Source: Hydra vulgaris (taxonomy: Eukaryota > Cnidaria > Hydrozoa > Anthoathecata > Hydridae). Taken from it: 64,000 nt of DNA. Both the position numbers and the translations under genes were made by a program. The stretch is taken from positions 64,474,001-64,538,000 of the forward strand of contig NC_088920.1 in the NCBI RefSeq assembly GCF_038396675.1, in the 5' to 3' direction. Positions 31,313-43,366 of the stretch are shown one piece after another (position 1 is the stretch's first letter; every line of letters starts with the position of its first letter). The notes below the pieces were generated by a model. That model was not told the origin of the DNA and did no database searches. It saw only the letters and a program-made list of their open reading frames with translations.

Positions 31313-34300
31313 TTTTAGGTTTGCGGTAAATTTTTTAAGCTTTAAATTTCAAATTAGATCATTGTATGTTTGAAGAACATTGTGTGAAAAAATCATTTCT
31401 GCCAAATACATAGTTTTGTAAATATTTTACTTTTTGTACTATAAATGTATATATATTGCCATGGTAATTTACGAAAAATGATAATTCCTATCTAAATTGA
31501 AGTGTTTCTTAACTTATGTAAGTTTTTTTAATGTTTTTTTGTATTTCCTTTTTGTTTCCTTGTCTTTCCAAATTATTAAAGTTTAATTGTTGAATGCAGA
31601 CATATTCATCTAATTTAAATGTTGCAATTAATCCAACCTAAATAATGTAATTAGTACTTGTGCATTTTTAAATTTGCAAGTATAACGTTTTTTAATTCAT
31701 TATCAAAATGATTTCATGTGATATTGGTAAAGTTTTGAAGTCAGAATGCCATAAAACCTCATATTCTAGAAATAAAGAGATTTTTTTACTACATGTCCTA
31801 GACACTGATATTCGTCAAAACATTTTATGGAGATCTGAGTTGCGTGCTTGTGAAGAACTATTCAGCATCTGTAATCACCATTTTTACTACTTTGAAAAAA
31901 GATTTGAAAAAAAAAAGGCAATTGTTGTGATGTTTATAAAGTGCATAAAAAAATAAATAAAAGATAATTTGATTTCAAATATATGAATACTATCTGTAAA
32001 AGTATATAACACGTATCTTAAATATCCTTTTTTTTTTTAGGTAAATTTACAATATCTTTAATGTTGGCTAGACACTTTGAGTCATTAGGATTAAGAGTTT
32101 TACCTGGGTGAAAGTTATATACTAGCTGTAAGTCAAAGGCAGTTTTATCAGTAGAACACCCTAGTGAAAATGGAGTAGATGAAATATCGACGGACGAAGA
32201 CGAACCATTTACCCATATTAACTTATCCCTGGAAGTTTTAGAAGAACCTCCTATTAATTTACATTTTGTTGCTTTACATCAACGTGTTGCATCTGCAATG
32301 AAAAAATATAAAAAATCAATAAAAAAGATTGATGAAGATTTAGCAGCTCATTATGGAATAAGTAATTTGCATTTTATAGATAATTCTACTGCGTCTTATT
32401 CGAAAACAGATCAAAGTAAAGCATCTGATCTGGATAAACTGACACTATTGATGAAAGAAAAGATAAATCCTTCTGTTTATAAAAATAAATTAAAAATTCT
32501 CACTACAACTCCTGAATCTTGGTCTAGAGACTATGCTTCTAACTACTTTGAAGTTAGTGTGAATGCTATTCGAACAGCACGTTGTATGAAACAGGAGAGT
32601 GGCATACTTTTACTCCCATTGGACAAAATTGGAGAAAATATTGTCTCCATTGTTCAAAGTTTTTATGAAGATGATGAATACTCACAAATAATGTCTTATA
32701 AAAAAGATTATGTAAGTGTTGGAAAAGGAAAAAATAACAGAATACAAGTACAAAAACGATTGCTATTGTGTAACCTGAAAGAATTGTACAGATAATTTAA
32801 AGTTATAAATCCAGGGATTAATCTTGGAATTTCTAAATTTTGCAGTCTGCGTCATAAGTGATGTGTGTATGTGTTTATCATCAAAATGCAGTTCTTCTTT
32901 TATATGCAATGAAATGGGATATAACTTATAAACAATTAATGAAAAAGATTTGTTTTCAGTTATAAGTCTGTTTAATGTACGTTATAAGTTAGGAAATCTA
33001 AAAAAAGATATCAGTTTATACGGAAATTAAATTTGATATTACTTATACTTTTAATTATTATTATCATGACTTTAGTTATTATTATGATTATTTAATGATT
33101 ATTATAGAAAATTTAATAATAAATTATAGTAAATAAACTTGTTTTTTAGGTGGTTTGTGACATTTCAAAAAATTAGTGTATGGTTCATAGATGTTTGAGT
33201 TGTCCAGGAACAGATGTCTTACAGCTATTTCTTCTTGAAGAGCTTGAAGAACTTGATTTTGATGACGAGTTAAGTTTTAATCAATGGCAAGGTACTGACA
33301 GGACCCAACTCGTCACACAAACTGAAACTGTTGAAACTTATATAAAGTTAGTAGTGAAGTGTATTGATGAACTAACAGCTCACTCGTATATTTCTAAATG
33401 CCAAACAAAGTTTCTTAAAGATTTAAAATTCAAATTGAAAATTATGAATTTGTTGTGCAAGATAAGATCCAAAGTTATCATTGGTGTAAATCTGGATGCA
33501 CCCTTCACCCAGTTGTTTTATCCTATAAAGTAAATGGCATTATTTTACACGAATCATTTTGTTTTATGTCTGATGATGCGATACACAATACCTGTTTTGT
33601 CTATCAAATTCAGACTATTTTATGTAATTATATCAAAGAAACCCTTCCTTTAATTTTCAAATTGCATAACTTTTCTGATGGATGTGGAGGACAGTATAAA
33701 AGTTATAAAAATTTTCTAAATCCATGCCATCACTCAGAAGATTTTTTATTGGAAGCTGAATGGATATTTTTTGGAACTAGTCACGGCAAATCTTCTTGAG
33801 ATGCAATAGGCGGTACAGTAAAACGAACAATAGCAAGAGAAAGTTTGCAACGTCCAAAGAAAAATAAAATACTAACAATCGATGCAATGTTTGAATTTTG
33901 CACTCAAAAAATGCTCACAATAAAGTTCTTTAAAATTGATAAAGAAACTATGGTTAATGTTAGAGCTACGCAAAATAAACGATTTGAGAAGGGAAAAACA
34001 ATACCAGGAACTCGTGGATTTCACCATTGCATACCAGTTTCGAAAACATCTATGTTATTTAAAAAAACTAGTAACAATACAAATCCAAAATCCAAAAATG
34101 TAACTAAAAAATCAAGCATCTACATATGAATAGTTTTGGTGGATTGCAGTAGTCGAAGAAAAAGATGAAGAATATAATGATATAAAAATAAAGTTTATGC
34201 ATCCACACGGTCCATCTGAATACTTTTTCTGGCTGAAAAAGGATGATTATCGTTGGATACCAATCACCAATGTAATAACATTATTAAGTGCACCAACAAT

Positions 34301-34607
34301 AATATCAGACAAATATGAACTTTTAAAAAAAGATTTTTACAAAATTAATAAGTATATATTTGTAAATCAATAAATTTTTAATGGATATATTATAAAAAAT
34401 TGTATATCAATTCAAGTATGCATCATTTTTATTTATTTTGAATACTACGATAAGCGAAATATACTATATTTGCTTTTTTTGTAATATTTTTCATTTAATT
34501 TTTAAACTATGTATTTGGGAGAAATGATTTTTTCACACAATGTTCTTCAAACATACAATGATCTAATTTGAAATTTTACGCTTAAAAAATTTACCGCACA
34601 CCTAAAA
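31313..34607 (+). mobile_element. TIR transposon of uncertain DDE-like superfamily
   Basis: Inverted repeats of about 103 bp: 31,313-31,416 and 34,506-34,607, both containing GCGGTAAATTTTTTAAGC and CATTGTATGTTTGAAGAACA (or complements), about 93% alike by eye. They enclose a broken multi-exon gene on the plus strand. The outermost bases are uncertain: similarity fades at TTTTAGGT and I could not identify a target-site duplication. Confidence 0.8.
31708..34372 (+). pseudogene. DDE-like transposase family common in cnidarians (broken, multi-exon)
   Basis: First exon (from 31,708) MISCDIGKVLKSECHKTSYS, ... LRACEELFSICNHHFYYFEK, then after an A-run frameshift NCCDVYKVHKK: a Cys/His-rich N-terminus. 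The second exon starts after TTTTTTTTTTAG at 32,040 and carries HFESLGLRVLPG-stop-KLYTSC and the long frame 32,298-32,795 (TTPESWSRDYASNYFEVSVN, LCNLKELY), then a decayed HQNAVLLL. Third part 33,340-34,129: FVVQDKIQSYHW, HNFSDGCGGQYKSYKNF, FFGTSHGKSS-stop-DAIGGTVKR, candidates for the catalytic acids. The C-terminus (34,140-34,372) has FMHPHGPSEYFFWLKKDDYRW. I recognise the family by pattern but not its superfamily name. Stops and shifts make it inactive. Confidence 0.72.
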
Positions 34608-34630
34608 TTAGTTAAGTGTTTTTACTAATT

Positions 34631-34768
<138 letters not shown>

Positions 34769-34772
34769 TTTG

Positions 34773-35640
34773 TATCTGTAATTTATATTCTTATTCAAAT
34801 ATCTATAACTTGGTATGAAAAGATAGTCTTTAAAATGTGAAACCACTTCTGCTATTTCTTTATCACCAAATGTAATCACAGGGTTCATTGGCGAAAAAGA
34901 AATGTCCAAAAGAAAAATTAAATTACAGAATAAAGAAGATACCTTAATATCTTTGAAACATAAATCCATACTTGTTATTAAACTTAAAAACTTGTTATGT
35001 CAGTATAAATGTGTTGCACTGATGCATTAGTTTTATTAAAATTTTCTAAAGGAATGTTTTGGTAAATAAAAATACCATTTGGTAAATAAAATTATCTTTT
35101 TCGACTATACTTTCAATTAATTTTTTGTAGTTTGTTAAAATGGTTTATAAAATCCTGAAAAAATCTTTAGCAATTTTACCGATGTAATCTACAAAAATAC
35201 CAGCAGCTCGATTAGCTATCTAATACCAAGATCAACACCGTTTTTTAAATTAGCTTTAGCAAATCAGGGAAATCGGAAAATGGACGTTCATTTTTTGCCA
35301 AGTAGTATTGTATATAGTATAACTGCAATGAATTTCTTTTTAAGTGAGTCACGATCTTTTTCACCCATTTCTCATATCTTTTTCAAACGTCAATGCTTTT
35401 ATATATATTTTCTTTAAAACCTTCCGCACCCGATTTACTCCGATAAGTGATGAGGTCTGCTTTCTTATGTTGTTTACTGTTGCAATGGCTTCTTTTTTTA
35501 ATTGACGGAGTTCCACGGCAAATCCACGAAATGGAATTTTTTTTAATGTTTCTAATACGAAGTTCATGTTGCTTGCAAAGCAAGCAGCGTAATCTTACAA
35601 CATCATTTCCCTCGATGTCATACTCAAACTTTATTTCTTA
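34773..35640 (-). pseudogene. hAT-like remnant with an N-terminal Cys/His finger
   Basis: Minus strand from 35,640: EGNDVVRLRCLLCKQHELRI, then ISWICRGTPSIKKRS ... CNSKQHKKADLI, a C-x-x-C ... H-x-x-x-x-x-H-like finger. About 30 codons on, in another frame, come YYLAKNERPFSDFPDLLKLA and NGVDLGI, patterns of KIAA1586/ZNF862-like hAT relatives. A further piece (34,930-34,820) reads FSPMNPVITFGDKEIAEVVS. The RNase H core and dimerisation domain are gone. The family call is from pattern memory, hence moderate confidence. Confidence 0.5.
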
Positions 35641-36062
35641 ACTTAAATTAACAAACTTTATTTCTTAACTTAACTTAAATTCTTTTTCCCATTTCAAAGC
35701 AGTATTTAATTTACAATGGTTATCTTTAGTTTTTCCACTTCAAAACAGTAACTAAATTACAATGGTTATCTTTAGTTTTTGGTAAGAAAAATGAAGCCAT
35801 ATTTTTAAATATTTAGTTCACTTGATCTACTACGCTTTCAATTTAATATGTTTTAAACCTTTAGTTTTAAAAACTTTTAAACCTTTTCAATTTGCTCAAA
35901 ATGATTGTATATTGGAACGTCATTTTGCAAATTAAAGCCATTAAAGTCTCAAAGCCATAGTTATGAAATAGTCTCTTTTATTCTTCAACCCTTTATTACC
36001 ATCATAAAATTTTTGCAGACTTATAATAACTAACCGCCACTGACAATAACAAATAATACCAC
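35641..36062. repeat. AT-rich stretch with short duplications
   Basis: ACTTTATTTCTTAACTTAA occurs twice near 35,627-35,675, and TTACAATGGTTATCTTTAGT twice (about 35,711 and 35,757). No gene. CAGTGGCGGTTAG (complement, 36,030-36,042) has the look of a hAT terminus, but I found no partner. Confidence 0.6.
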
Positions 36063-36120
36063 GCTGGAACTTTCTGGCAGTGTTATGTATTAATACTTAA
36101 CACTGCCAGAAAGTTCCAGC
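36063..36120. repeat. Perfect 23-bp hairpin, 12-nt loop
   Basis: Arms 36,063-36,085 and 36,098-36,120 (GCTGGAACTTTCTGGCAGTG plus TTA, and the exact complement). Unlike its AT-rich surroundings the stem is nearly half GC. Perfect pairing points to recent origin by strand switching or to constraint. Not obviously part of a known element. Confidence 0.92.
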
Positions 36121-36281
36121 TTATAATTATAAGCCTTACAAACAATATTATATTTTGTTTTTTTTAATGTATCTTGTTTTTTGGTATCGATTTTTTCATT
36201 CCAATTATTATTTTTTTAAATATATATTTTTATTACTATTAATATTTTTAATTATATTATACTTACTAGTGTAAGTATGCA

Positions 36282-36553
36282 ACATGGCCCCCATGCCCAT
36301 GGCCGTTCAGATTGGAGGAAGGGGGGGGGGGGGTCAGGGTACATTGTCCCGGGACCCGGTTATGTTTAAGGGCCGTATAAAAAAAGAGGGAGAAAAAAAT
36401 TTGAGCTAATTTGACATTACATGGAGCGTATTTTCAGCCAAAATAGGGCCCGCGAAAAAATGCCCATGCCTCCCCCCCCCTACTTTTTGAGTCATTATGC
36501 CCCCCGTCGCCCATGTGTTAAATATTACACATGGGCGCGGGGAGCCATGGTTT
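36282..36553. repeat. GC-rich non-coding repeat with G12 run and a hairpin
   Basis: A compact island of GC-rich sequence: ACATGGCCCCCATGCCCATG, a run of 12 G near 36,321, TCCCGGGACCCGG, a run of 9-10 C near 36,470, and the palindrome CGCCCATGTG / CACATGGGCG (36,508-36,517 and 36,528-36,537) around TTAAATATTA. Composition like this marks the non-coding ends of some hAT elements, but no TSD was found. Confidence 0.6.
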
Positions 36554-36715
36554 ATATTCGTAGAATATAAAATATTCGTAGAATATAAAATATTTGTAGA
36601 ATATAAAATATTTGTAGAATATAAAATATTCGTCGAATATAAAATATTCGTCGAATATAAAATATTCGTCGAATATAAAATATTCATAGAATATAAAATA
36701 TTCGTAGAATAACTA
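36554..36715 (+). repeat. 18-bp minisatellite, about 9 copies
   Basis: Unit AATATTCGTAGAATATAA repeated about nine times with CGTAG, TGTAG, CGTCG and CATAG variants occurring in blocks, which suggests stepwise expansion of adjacent variants. Because the period is a multiple of three, it is open in several frames (IFVEYK on plus, NILYST on minus). I regard those as fortuitous. Confidence 0.95.
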
Positions 36716-37560
36716 TATATTTTTTAGAGTATTTATTTTTTATTCTTAGCCGATTTTGAAAGCTAAAGTTAAATGTTGCTAAAAGAGTCGGACAGTGGCA
36801 AAAACAAGTGACACATTTAAAAATAATTACCTAAGACGTTATTAAGTCTATACTATTTATAAAAATAATTACCTGAAGACGTTGGAATGTTTTAATTGAA
36901 GAAATTTCTTAAAAGCAGAGCTATTACTAAGCTGCCCTCACGGCTCCTTTATTCCAGTAGGGGGGGGGGGAGTAATTAATCCGGTTTCGGGACGTAGTGA
37001 TAAGGCAAATATTATCTTCTTTTGGCCCCGGTGATGTAGATTTTATTTATATAAACGACATTCTTTTTTTAATGACGAAATAAAATAAATAAATAAAGGG
37101 AGGAGGAAGGCAGCAAAATTAGGGACCCTTTTTCTAACTTTAGAGGGCCCTTTACTAAATTTGAGGATCTTTTTTTTTAGTAATACGTAGTAATTGAAGG
37201 TTTTTAAAATTTTGGGGCCTTAATGACAGATTTGAGGTAGTGCTCTGCCTCCTATGCTACGGCACTGATTAAAAGAAGAGGGATGTTTTGAAGGAAAAAT
37301 TCCTTTATATTTCTATGATAAAAAAGTTTTAACATAAAATATATATTTTTTTTAAACCTTTCTTTCTTTTATTATAGAAAAGAATATAAAATCAGAGATA
37401 GCATTCTAACTAAGTTTTTCCAATCTAAATTGTAAAGTTTCACGTTTCTAAAAAAAAAGCTCCTAAATTTTAAAATTAACCAATTAGCCTTTTTCAAACC
37501 ACGTTTTCAAACCTGGTAACTTTTATTTACTTGAGGGGACATTTTTTTCAAGCGCATTTT
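36716..37560. other. Non-coding; remnants of GC-rich element ends
   Basis: A G11 run near 36,961 and the block 36,975-37,270 (TCCGGTTTCGGGACG ... GAGGGCCC ... TTGGGGCCTTAATGACAGA) ending in the complement of CAGTGCCGTAGCATAGG, a hAT-like end. No transposase here. The rest is AT-rich. Confidence 0.45.
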
Positions 37561-37573
37561 ATGTTCAAACAAC

Positions 37574-37581
37574 TATATAAA
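37574..37581 (+). promoter_or_regulatory. TATA-like box upstream of the SAP-SWIM-YqaJ gene
   Basis: TATATAAA lies 40 bp before the ATG at 37,621. It is the only convincing TATA match near this start in locally less AT-simple sequence, but in DNA of this composition the match is weak evidence. Confidence 0.3.
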
Positions 37582-37620
37582 CAACATATATCGAACAACT
37601 GATAATAACTTTCTTTTATA

Positions 37621-39342
37621 ATGGAAAAAGCTTGTAAAATTGATCAGTTCACATTAGAAGAAGCTAGCGTGGTTAAAGAAACTGCAACTGCCAACTTCAG
37701 GCACAAAGGATGTACTTCTAAATCGAATTAAAAAGTTTAATCAATATCCGAATTTGCTCAACAAAATTAAGGGCAAGGCTGATCGAAATTTCAAATTTGA
37801 ATTCAGTTTAGATCCTTTTATAATACCACCAAATTCTGCAAAATTAGAAATAGAAGATTCTAAAATGCCGTTTGTAGACCAAAAGATATTTAAAAAATAT
37901 TTGTTGAATAAAAACGAGGAAAGAATTGGCCAACAAGAAAAAACTGCAAGTATGCTTCAAAGCAGAAAAATAGTAAATGTTAAGGTTTTTCAAACTAAGT
38001 TGAGTAACACTTTTGTAAAAGCAATGGTGAAAAATCATATGAACAAAATGCCAGACCTGCTGTTATTTTATTCGTTAATGGAGTGCCATTTAAATCACAT
38101 TGTCCTTGTCCAGTTGGTTCAGGTTGTTTATATTTCCACTTTTATGTTTACTTTTGTTTTTACAACATTACACATCTACAAAAGAAAAAATACTTGAGCT
38201 TACTTGAACACAAACACTTCAAAAATGGCACAAAAGAATTGCGAAAGGTTCTCTTCCTATGGTGCCTCTTAAAGACATTAAAGTAAAATCAGCAAAAATA
38301 AAAATAAAAAATAGCACTGTTTTATGTTCTGCTGCTGACCCTCACGCTTCATATTTTAAAAATGATTTTTCTAACATATCTCGTGTGCTAAAGGCAAAGC
38401 TCAAAAATGAGAAACCTGTAACTGAATATTTTTATTCAGTTCTTTCTAAATATGATAGTGGCAGACAATCTTTTTTAGAAGAGCATTTAACTTTTATCTT
38501 TGAAAAAAAAAGCAATTTGCCTTGCTGATCATGATTATACCAAAGCAATTTTATTTGATAAAACAATATTATTTGACGATACAATAAAGTTACATAGAAT
38601 TAACACGATAATAACAAATTTCAACAATTCTTCTTCAAATAGACAAATTAGTATTGCAAGCTCTGAAAAGGTTTTGACACAAGATATATTTTACCTATTG
38701 AAGTAATAAAGTGTACTTATACTAAAAAAGATAATAACACACTAAATATTAAGAACAGTACAAAGAAACAATTACTAATTAATCCAGAAGCAAAAGTTTA
38801 TATAGACATAAAACTTTTAAACTCATCAAAACCACAGGTAGCCAGTTATATAGATGTAACCCAAAATACTAAAGAGTGGTATTAGTTACGTAGATTTAAA
38901 ATTACTGGAACTCGATTGCCTCTTTTACTTGGAGTTCAGGGAAAAAATAAATTTATGGAATGCTGGAGTACTGTAAAAACTGGTAAAGGGGAAGATGACA
39001 AACCTTTGGCCATTAAAATAATTAAATAGGAGTTAAGTTTGAAAAAACTGCTATTTCTTATTTTAAAAAAGTTTCTCAATCAATAATTAAATGTTTCTTT
39101 ACACACCCTACAAAATACGCTTCGGGGCAATCCCAGATGCTCTTGCTGCTAGTGGCTTCCTTCTAGAGGTTAAAACAAGGGCAGAGAACTGTAATGGACC
39201 CCTTCAATCACTAGATCAATTTCCACATTATTATATACAATGCCAATTGCAAATGCTTTGTGCTGAAGCTGAACTTTGTATTTTATTATCTTATCATCCA
39301 AGCTACATACATAATTATCAACTACTTCAAATTTTAATATAG
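37621..39342 (+). pseudogene. SAP-SWIM-YqaJ nuclease protein (broken)
   Basis: Starts MEKACKIDQFTLEEASVVKE. After a frameshift near 37,700 a SAP-like segment reads LPTSGTKDVLLNRIKKF. Next come KGKADRNFKFEFSLDPFIIP, QQEKTASMLQSRKIVNVKVF and TFVKAMVKN. In a shifted frame the SWIM-type zinc motif FVNGVPFKSHCPCPVG is followed by a damaged CxH half. Then SLPMVPLKDIKVKSAK and an acidic linker. The nuclease begins at about 38,855 (TKEWY-stop-LRRFKITGTRLP, LLGVQGKNKFMECWSTVKTG) and has the PD-(D/E)xK signature GAIPDALAASGFLLEVKTRA near 39,128, then QFPHYYIQCQLQMLCAEAEL. Nuclease residues D, E and K are intact but the protein cannot be made in one piece. Probably a transposon accessory or gene-family remnant. 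Confidence 0.8.
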
Positions 39343-39920
39343 TTGATATTTAATGGACTTTATTTAACTTATTCATATTTCCTTAAATTTTTGTCATATA
39401 ACATTAAGTTTTTGAATCCTGTATTTGTATTTACCTTGCTATGTAAATACATAATACAGTGGTTAATCTATCTAGATCAACGGCTGTTATGAGTTATGAG
39501 AGTCTTAATGAAATTAGTTATAGCTGATTTTTAAGATCCATAAAAACTGAGAAACGGTTTGTTAAGAAACTAAAAATTTAAAGACCAGAATTTTTTACGG
39601 AACTTTCAATTTGCGATCACTTAATTCGCCCCTTGATAAGTAATCAAATTTAAAATTTGTCGAAGAATAACAAAGAAGTTAATTTTTTTTTTATTTAGAC
39701 TTTCGTCTACAACATCATTTGCATTTATCAAACAATATTATAATATTGTTCAAATTATTCTTATTTTTATTTTTAATAAAATGATAGCTATCAAATTATT
39801 TTTTTCAAATTTAATTTCGTCATTGATTTTTTTTTTCTCACATAAAGGCATTCTTTAATGCATTGGTTGATTTTGAATTTTGATAAATTTGCTGTTACAA
39901 ATTATTACTCTTCTTTTGTA
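39343..39920. other. No recognisable gene
   Basis: AT-rich; a small palindrome GTATTTAC ... GTAAATAC near 39,428-39,447. Nothing else seen. Confidence 0.4.
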
Positions 39921-39990
39921 AAATATACAAATGGCGGGGGCGAGAAGAAGACAAAAATAGTCTTATTGCGAAGCACCTAAATATCCTTGC
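39921..39990 (-). repeat. Dispersed repeat, copy 2
   Basis: Reverse-oriented partner of 3015-3082; both contain the GCCCCCGCCAT core and the AAGACTATTTTTGTCTTCTT-type stretch. See the entry for copy 1. Confidence 0.7.
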
Positions 39991-40408
39991 ATATTAAATT
40001 CATTAAAAAATTGTCATTAGAAATGATGATCGTGTGTTTTTCGGAAGTTTGAGTTTAATAAGTTCATTTAAAAGGTTTTAATCATGGGCAGAAACCTATT
40101 ATTTATATTTTCAAACTTTACAGGGAAGAGTTACCTAAAACCCTCGTAAATCCAATCTTGCAGCTAACTAAATGTTAGTGACTTTAAGTTTTACTTTTCT
40201 GCATTACTTTTGTACATGATCTTGTCAAAGTTATTGTAAAATTTGCAAAACATTATTCTGACAATATTTGCTTTAAAAAATGTATTATTTGCTGTTGGCA
40301 GTATACATTGTGAATGGCTGTTTTAGTAAGTATGATATTTCTAATTATAACCATTACTTATTTTTTGTTTACTCTTATAAATTTTTATCTATTTCATATT
40401 TACCATTA
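39991..40408. other. No recognisable gene
   Basis: AT-rich non-coding sequence. Confidence 0.35.
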
Positions 40409-40488
40409 TTTAGGCTCTTTCCGGTGCATTGTAACAGGACCGTAAGGGCTTCTGGGAGCACCTTAATAACTACATAAAAAAAAGAAAA
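40409..40488 (+). mobile_element. SINE 3' fragment
   Basis: GGCTCTTTCCGGTGCATTGT, ACAGGACCGTAAGGGCTTCT and GGGAGCACC followed by TTAATAACTACATAAAAAAA. This is the last about 60 bp of the tRNA-derived SINE plus its tail, sharing the TAATAACTACA tail motif with the copy at 8400. The tRNA-like head and first half are missing. Confidence 0.82.
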
Positions 40489-41911
40489 CATATCAAGTTA
40501 AACAACTGATTGTGCATTTCATTAATTTTTTTTCTTTCTTCTGCTATCTCAAAGCTTTCGATTTTCATAAATATTTTCATACAACGTTCCGCTTCAAGCT
40601 GGCTCGGGGCCCTGGGGCGAAATTTACTTGTGAAGCTCCGAAACCAAAATGTTTTCTATACAATCACATTGTAAATATGATTGTAAAAATTTTGATATAT
40701 AACAAGTATTTAAGGCAGTCCTTAAATTATTGGGGTCTGCGAATAAATTGTCCCGTTGTTGGAGCGGTCGTTCTCTCATATTGTTTTGCTCCCTTAGATG
40801 GCTCACATTAAAAAAAAAATATTTAATACAACAAATTGCAACGGTTCATATAAATTTTATTGTATTTTTGATGATATAAGAAACTCAAATTTCATTAAAA
40901 AAAACTGTAAATAAATTATATTTAAGGCAGCTTTCAACAAAATCAGAGGTAAAAAGGGCCAATTTCAAAACGATGTTTCTTGATAAATTTTGGTTTAATT
41001 CAAAAACGTTTTGGTTATAGCATCATTACATTATTTTCATTCATTTCTACGAGAAGAATGAAAAAATAATTAAAATATCAAAAACGGGACACAGTACTTA
41101 AAAAAATCACCAATTTATACATAATAAAAAAAAATGTGTTGTGTTATAAAAATTGAAAAAAATATTTTTAGTTGACCATATTAGTGCGTCTAAAATCTTA
41201 ATGATTAAGGAACATACACTTAAAATTTCAGCCAAATAGCTTTTCTTAATCTCGAGGTATCATGTTTTGAAGTTCAAAAAAAGAATAAAGTTAAAAAGTT
41301 ATGAAAACAATGGCCAAAGTTTTCCGATAAATAAAAATTATTAGCAAAAAAAATGAAACTAACCAATAAAAAGTTTAATAAGGTAATGTTAGTAGGTATT
41401 TTATGCAAAATGTATATATTTTCTGAAAGAATTATAAATTTTGTATATTAAAAAAAAAATTAGAATTTTTTTTAAATTGAGTATTTTTTTTATATGAGCT
41501 ACCTTAACTTTAAATGATATAATGTTAAAATAGAAAGCGAAAATAAATTACTTTACTTTCAAAAAAATAAATTATTACCATATTTCGACTAAATCGACTT
41601 AGTTGATTTTAATAATATATTAGTCGATTTTAGTCGACTTAAGAGATATATTAGTCGAGTTATTCAATAGTCGTAACAACACTAATTCTGAGCCTGTATT
41701 CCTATATTTGAAAAAATGCCTACCGTAAAATAGTTATTAAATCAGGGTTATTGTAAATGATAACGAAAAATTTTACTAAGTAATTAATTAAGTAAAAAGA
41801 AATATTTTATTAAGTAAAAAATTTATTAGCTTATTTATTTTATTAGATTTTATTAAGTAAATTTTATTAATTTCAATAAGGTTAAATAAAGGCTTTCTTA
41901 TAATAACGTTT
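40489..41911. other. No recognisable gene; AGTCGA-rich patch
   Basis: A GC-rich fragment at 40,595-40,620 (GCTCGGGGCCCTGGGGCG) may be a worn element end. At 41,585-41,680 short motifs related to TTAGTCGA(TTT/CTT) are repeated five to six times on both strands. The rest is AT-rich without coding signal. Confidence 0.4.
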
Positions 41912-42112
41912 TTAATGATTCATCACAAACATCAATGCAGCGCTGGTGCCTGTTGACTTGATTTGCTGAATGACGTCGTGAACAGTTGTCATTTGTAAAC
42001 GTGCGGCAATCGCACGTTCAGACTTCTCGTCTTCCATCATAAGTTTGGATTTAAGACGTTTTCCAGGTGATGTTGTCGCCATAGTCAAATGCAAATAGTA
42101 ATTCACAGCCAC
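41912..42112 (-). pseudogene. Possible Tc1/mariner helix-turn-helix fragment
   Basis: 67 codons from MAVNYYLHLTMATTSPGKRL; the segment LMMEDEKSERAIAARLQMTT followed by VHDVIQQIKSTGTSA has the layout of the N-terminal HTH of Tc1-like transposases (S-x-R-x-I-A-x-x-L ... V-x-x-x-I-x-x-x-x-x-T-G). The frame stops there and no DDE domain follows. Beside it lies a palindrome, GATTGGCT ... AGCCAATC (about 42,152-42,174), and then (TA)n. Confidence 0.4.
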
Positions 42113-42212
42113 GCATGCAATGGTATATATAACAATGACAAAACTGTTTTGATTGGCTGATACTTAGCCAATCACGCATGCAAAGCGTGATGGTGGAATT
42201 CCGAGGAATCCG

Positions 42213-42945
<733 letters not shown>

Positions 42946-43202
42946 GTGGTAAACTATAACACAGCTGGAAAACTCACAAATCTAAGAACAAGGTCAGTGA
43001 GAAATTCTCTGGTTAATAAGTTTGTTATACCACTATCATCAATGTACAAAATATTTACAAAATCTAATCTTTTTTTAAAAGAAAAATACATAATAAAACC
43101 AAAAAATCTAATACCGTTTCCATCCACCTCCCAAATGTGACTGATATTTACCCCTAAAATGTTAGTGTCTTTATTTTGAACAGTTAAGGTAAAATTTTCC
43201 AT
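42946..43202 (-). CDS. Unidentified open stretch, possible exon
   Basis: A minus-strand frame of 82 codons from 43,202 (MENFTLTVQNKDTNILGVNI, HIWEVDGNGIRFFGF, FLTDLVLRF). The composition is less simple than random AT-rich frames and a small hairpin precedes it, but no family is recognised. It may be an exon or a transposon fragment; the chance that it is fortuitous is high. Confidence 0.2.
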
Positions 43203-43258
43203 TTCCTCTGAAAGAACGGATAGAGCTATATGTACATATATAGAGATATATGAGCATC

Positions 43259-43304
43259 AACTATACCCAAAACTCTCTCAATAGAGAGTTTTAGGTATGG
43301 TTGT
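43259..43304. repeat. Imperfect hairpin
   Basis: CAACTATACC-C-AAAACTCTCT around a CAAT loop against AGAGAGTTTT-A-GGTATGGTTG. The inner 10 bp are perfect and the outer arms have one mismatch. Function unknown. Confidence 0.8.
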
Positions 43305-43366
43305 GTGGTGCTGAAGAAGGAGTCTTCAAAACTTCAGTAGTAGCATTACTAAGATTACCTATTAAA

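Noticed and set aside
36406-36712. Repetitive proteins NILYST and IFVEYK
   Set aside because: The period of the minisatellite is 18 bp, a multiple of three, so frames stay open by construction. No start context, and both strands are equally open.
36554-36715. CRISPR-like array (also considered at 4629 and 58,261)
   Set aside because: Units are contiguous without unique spacers; these are tandem minisatellites in eukaryotic DNA.
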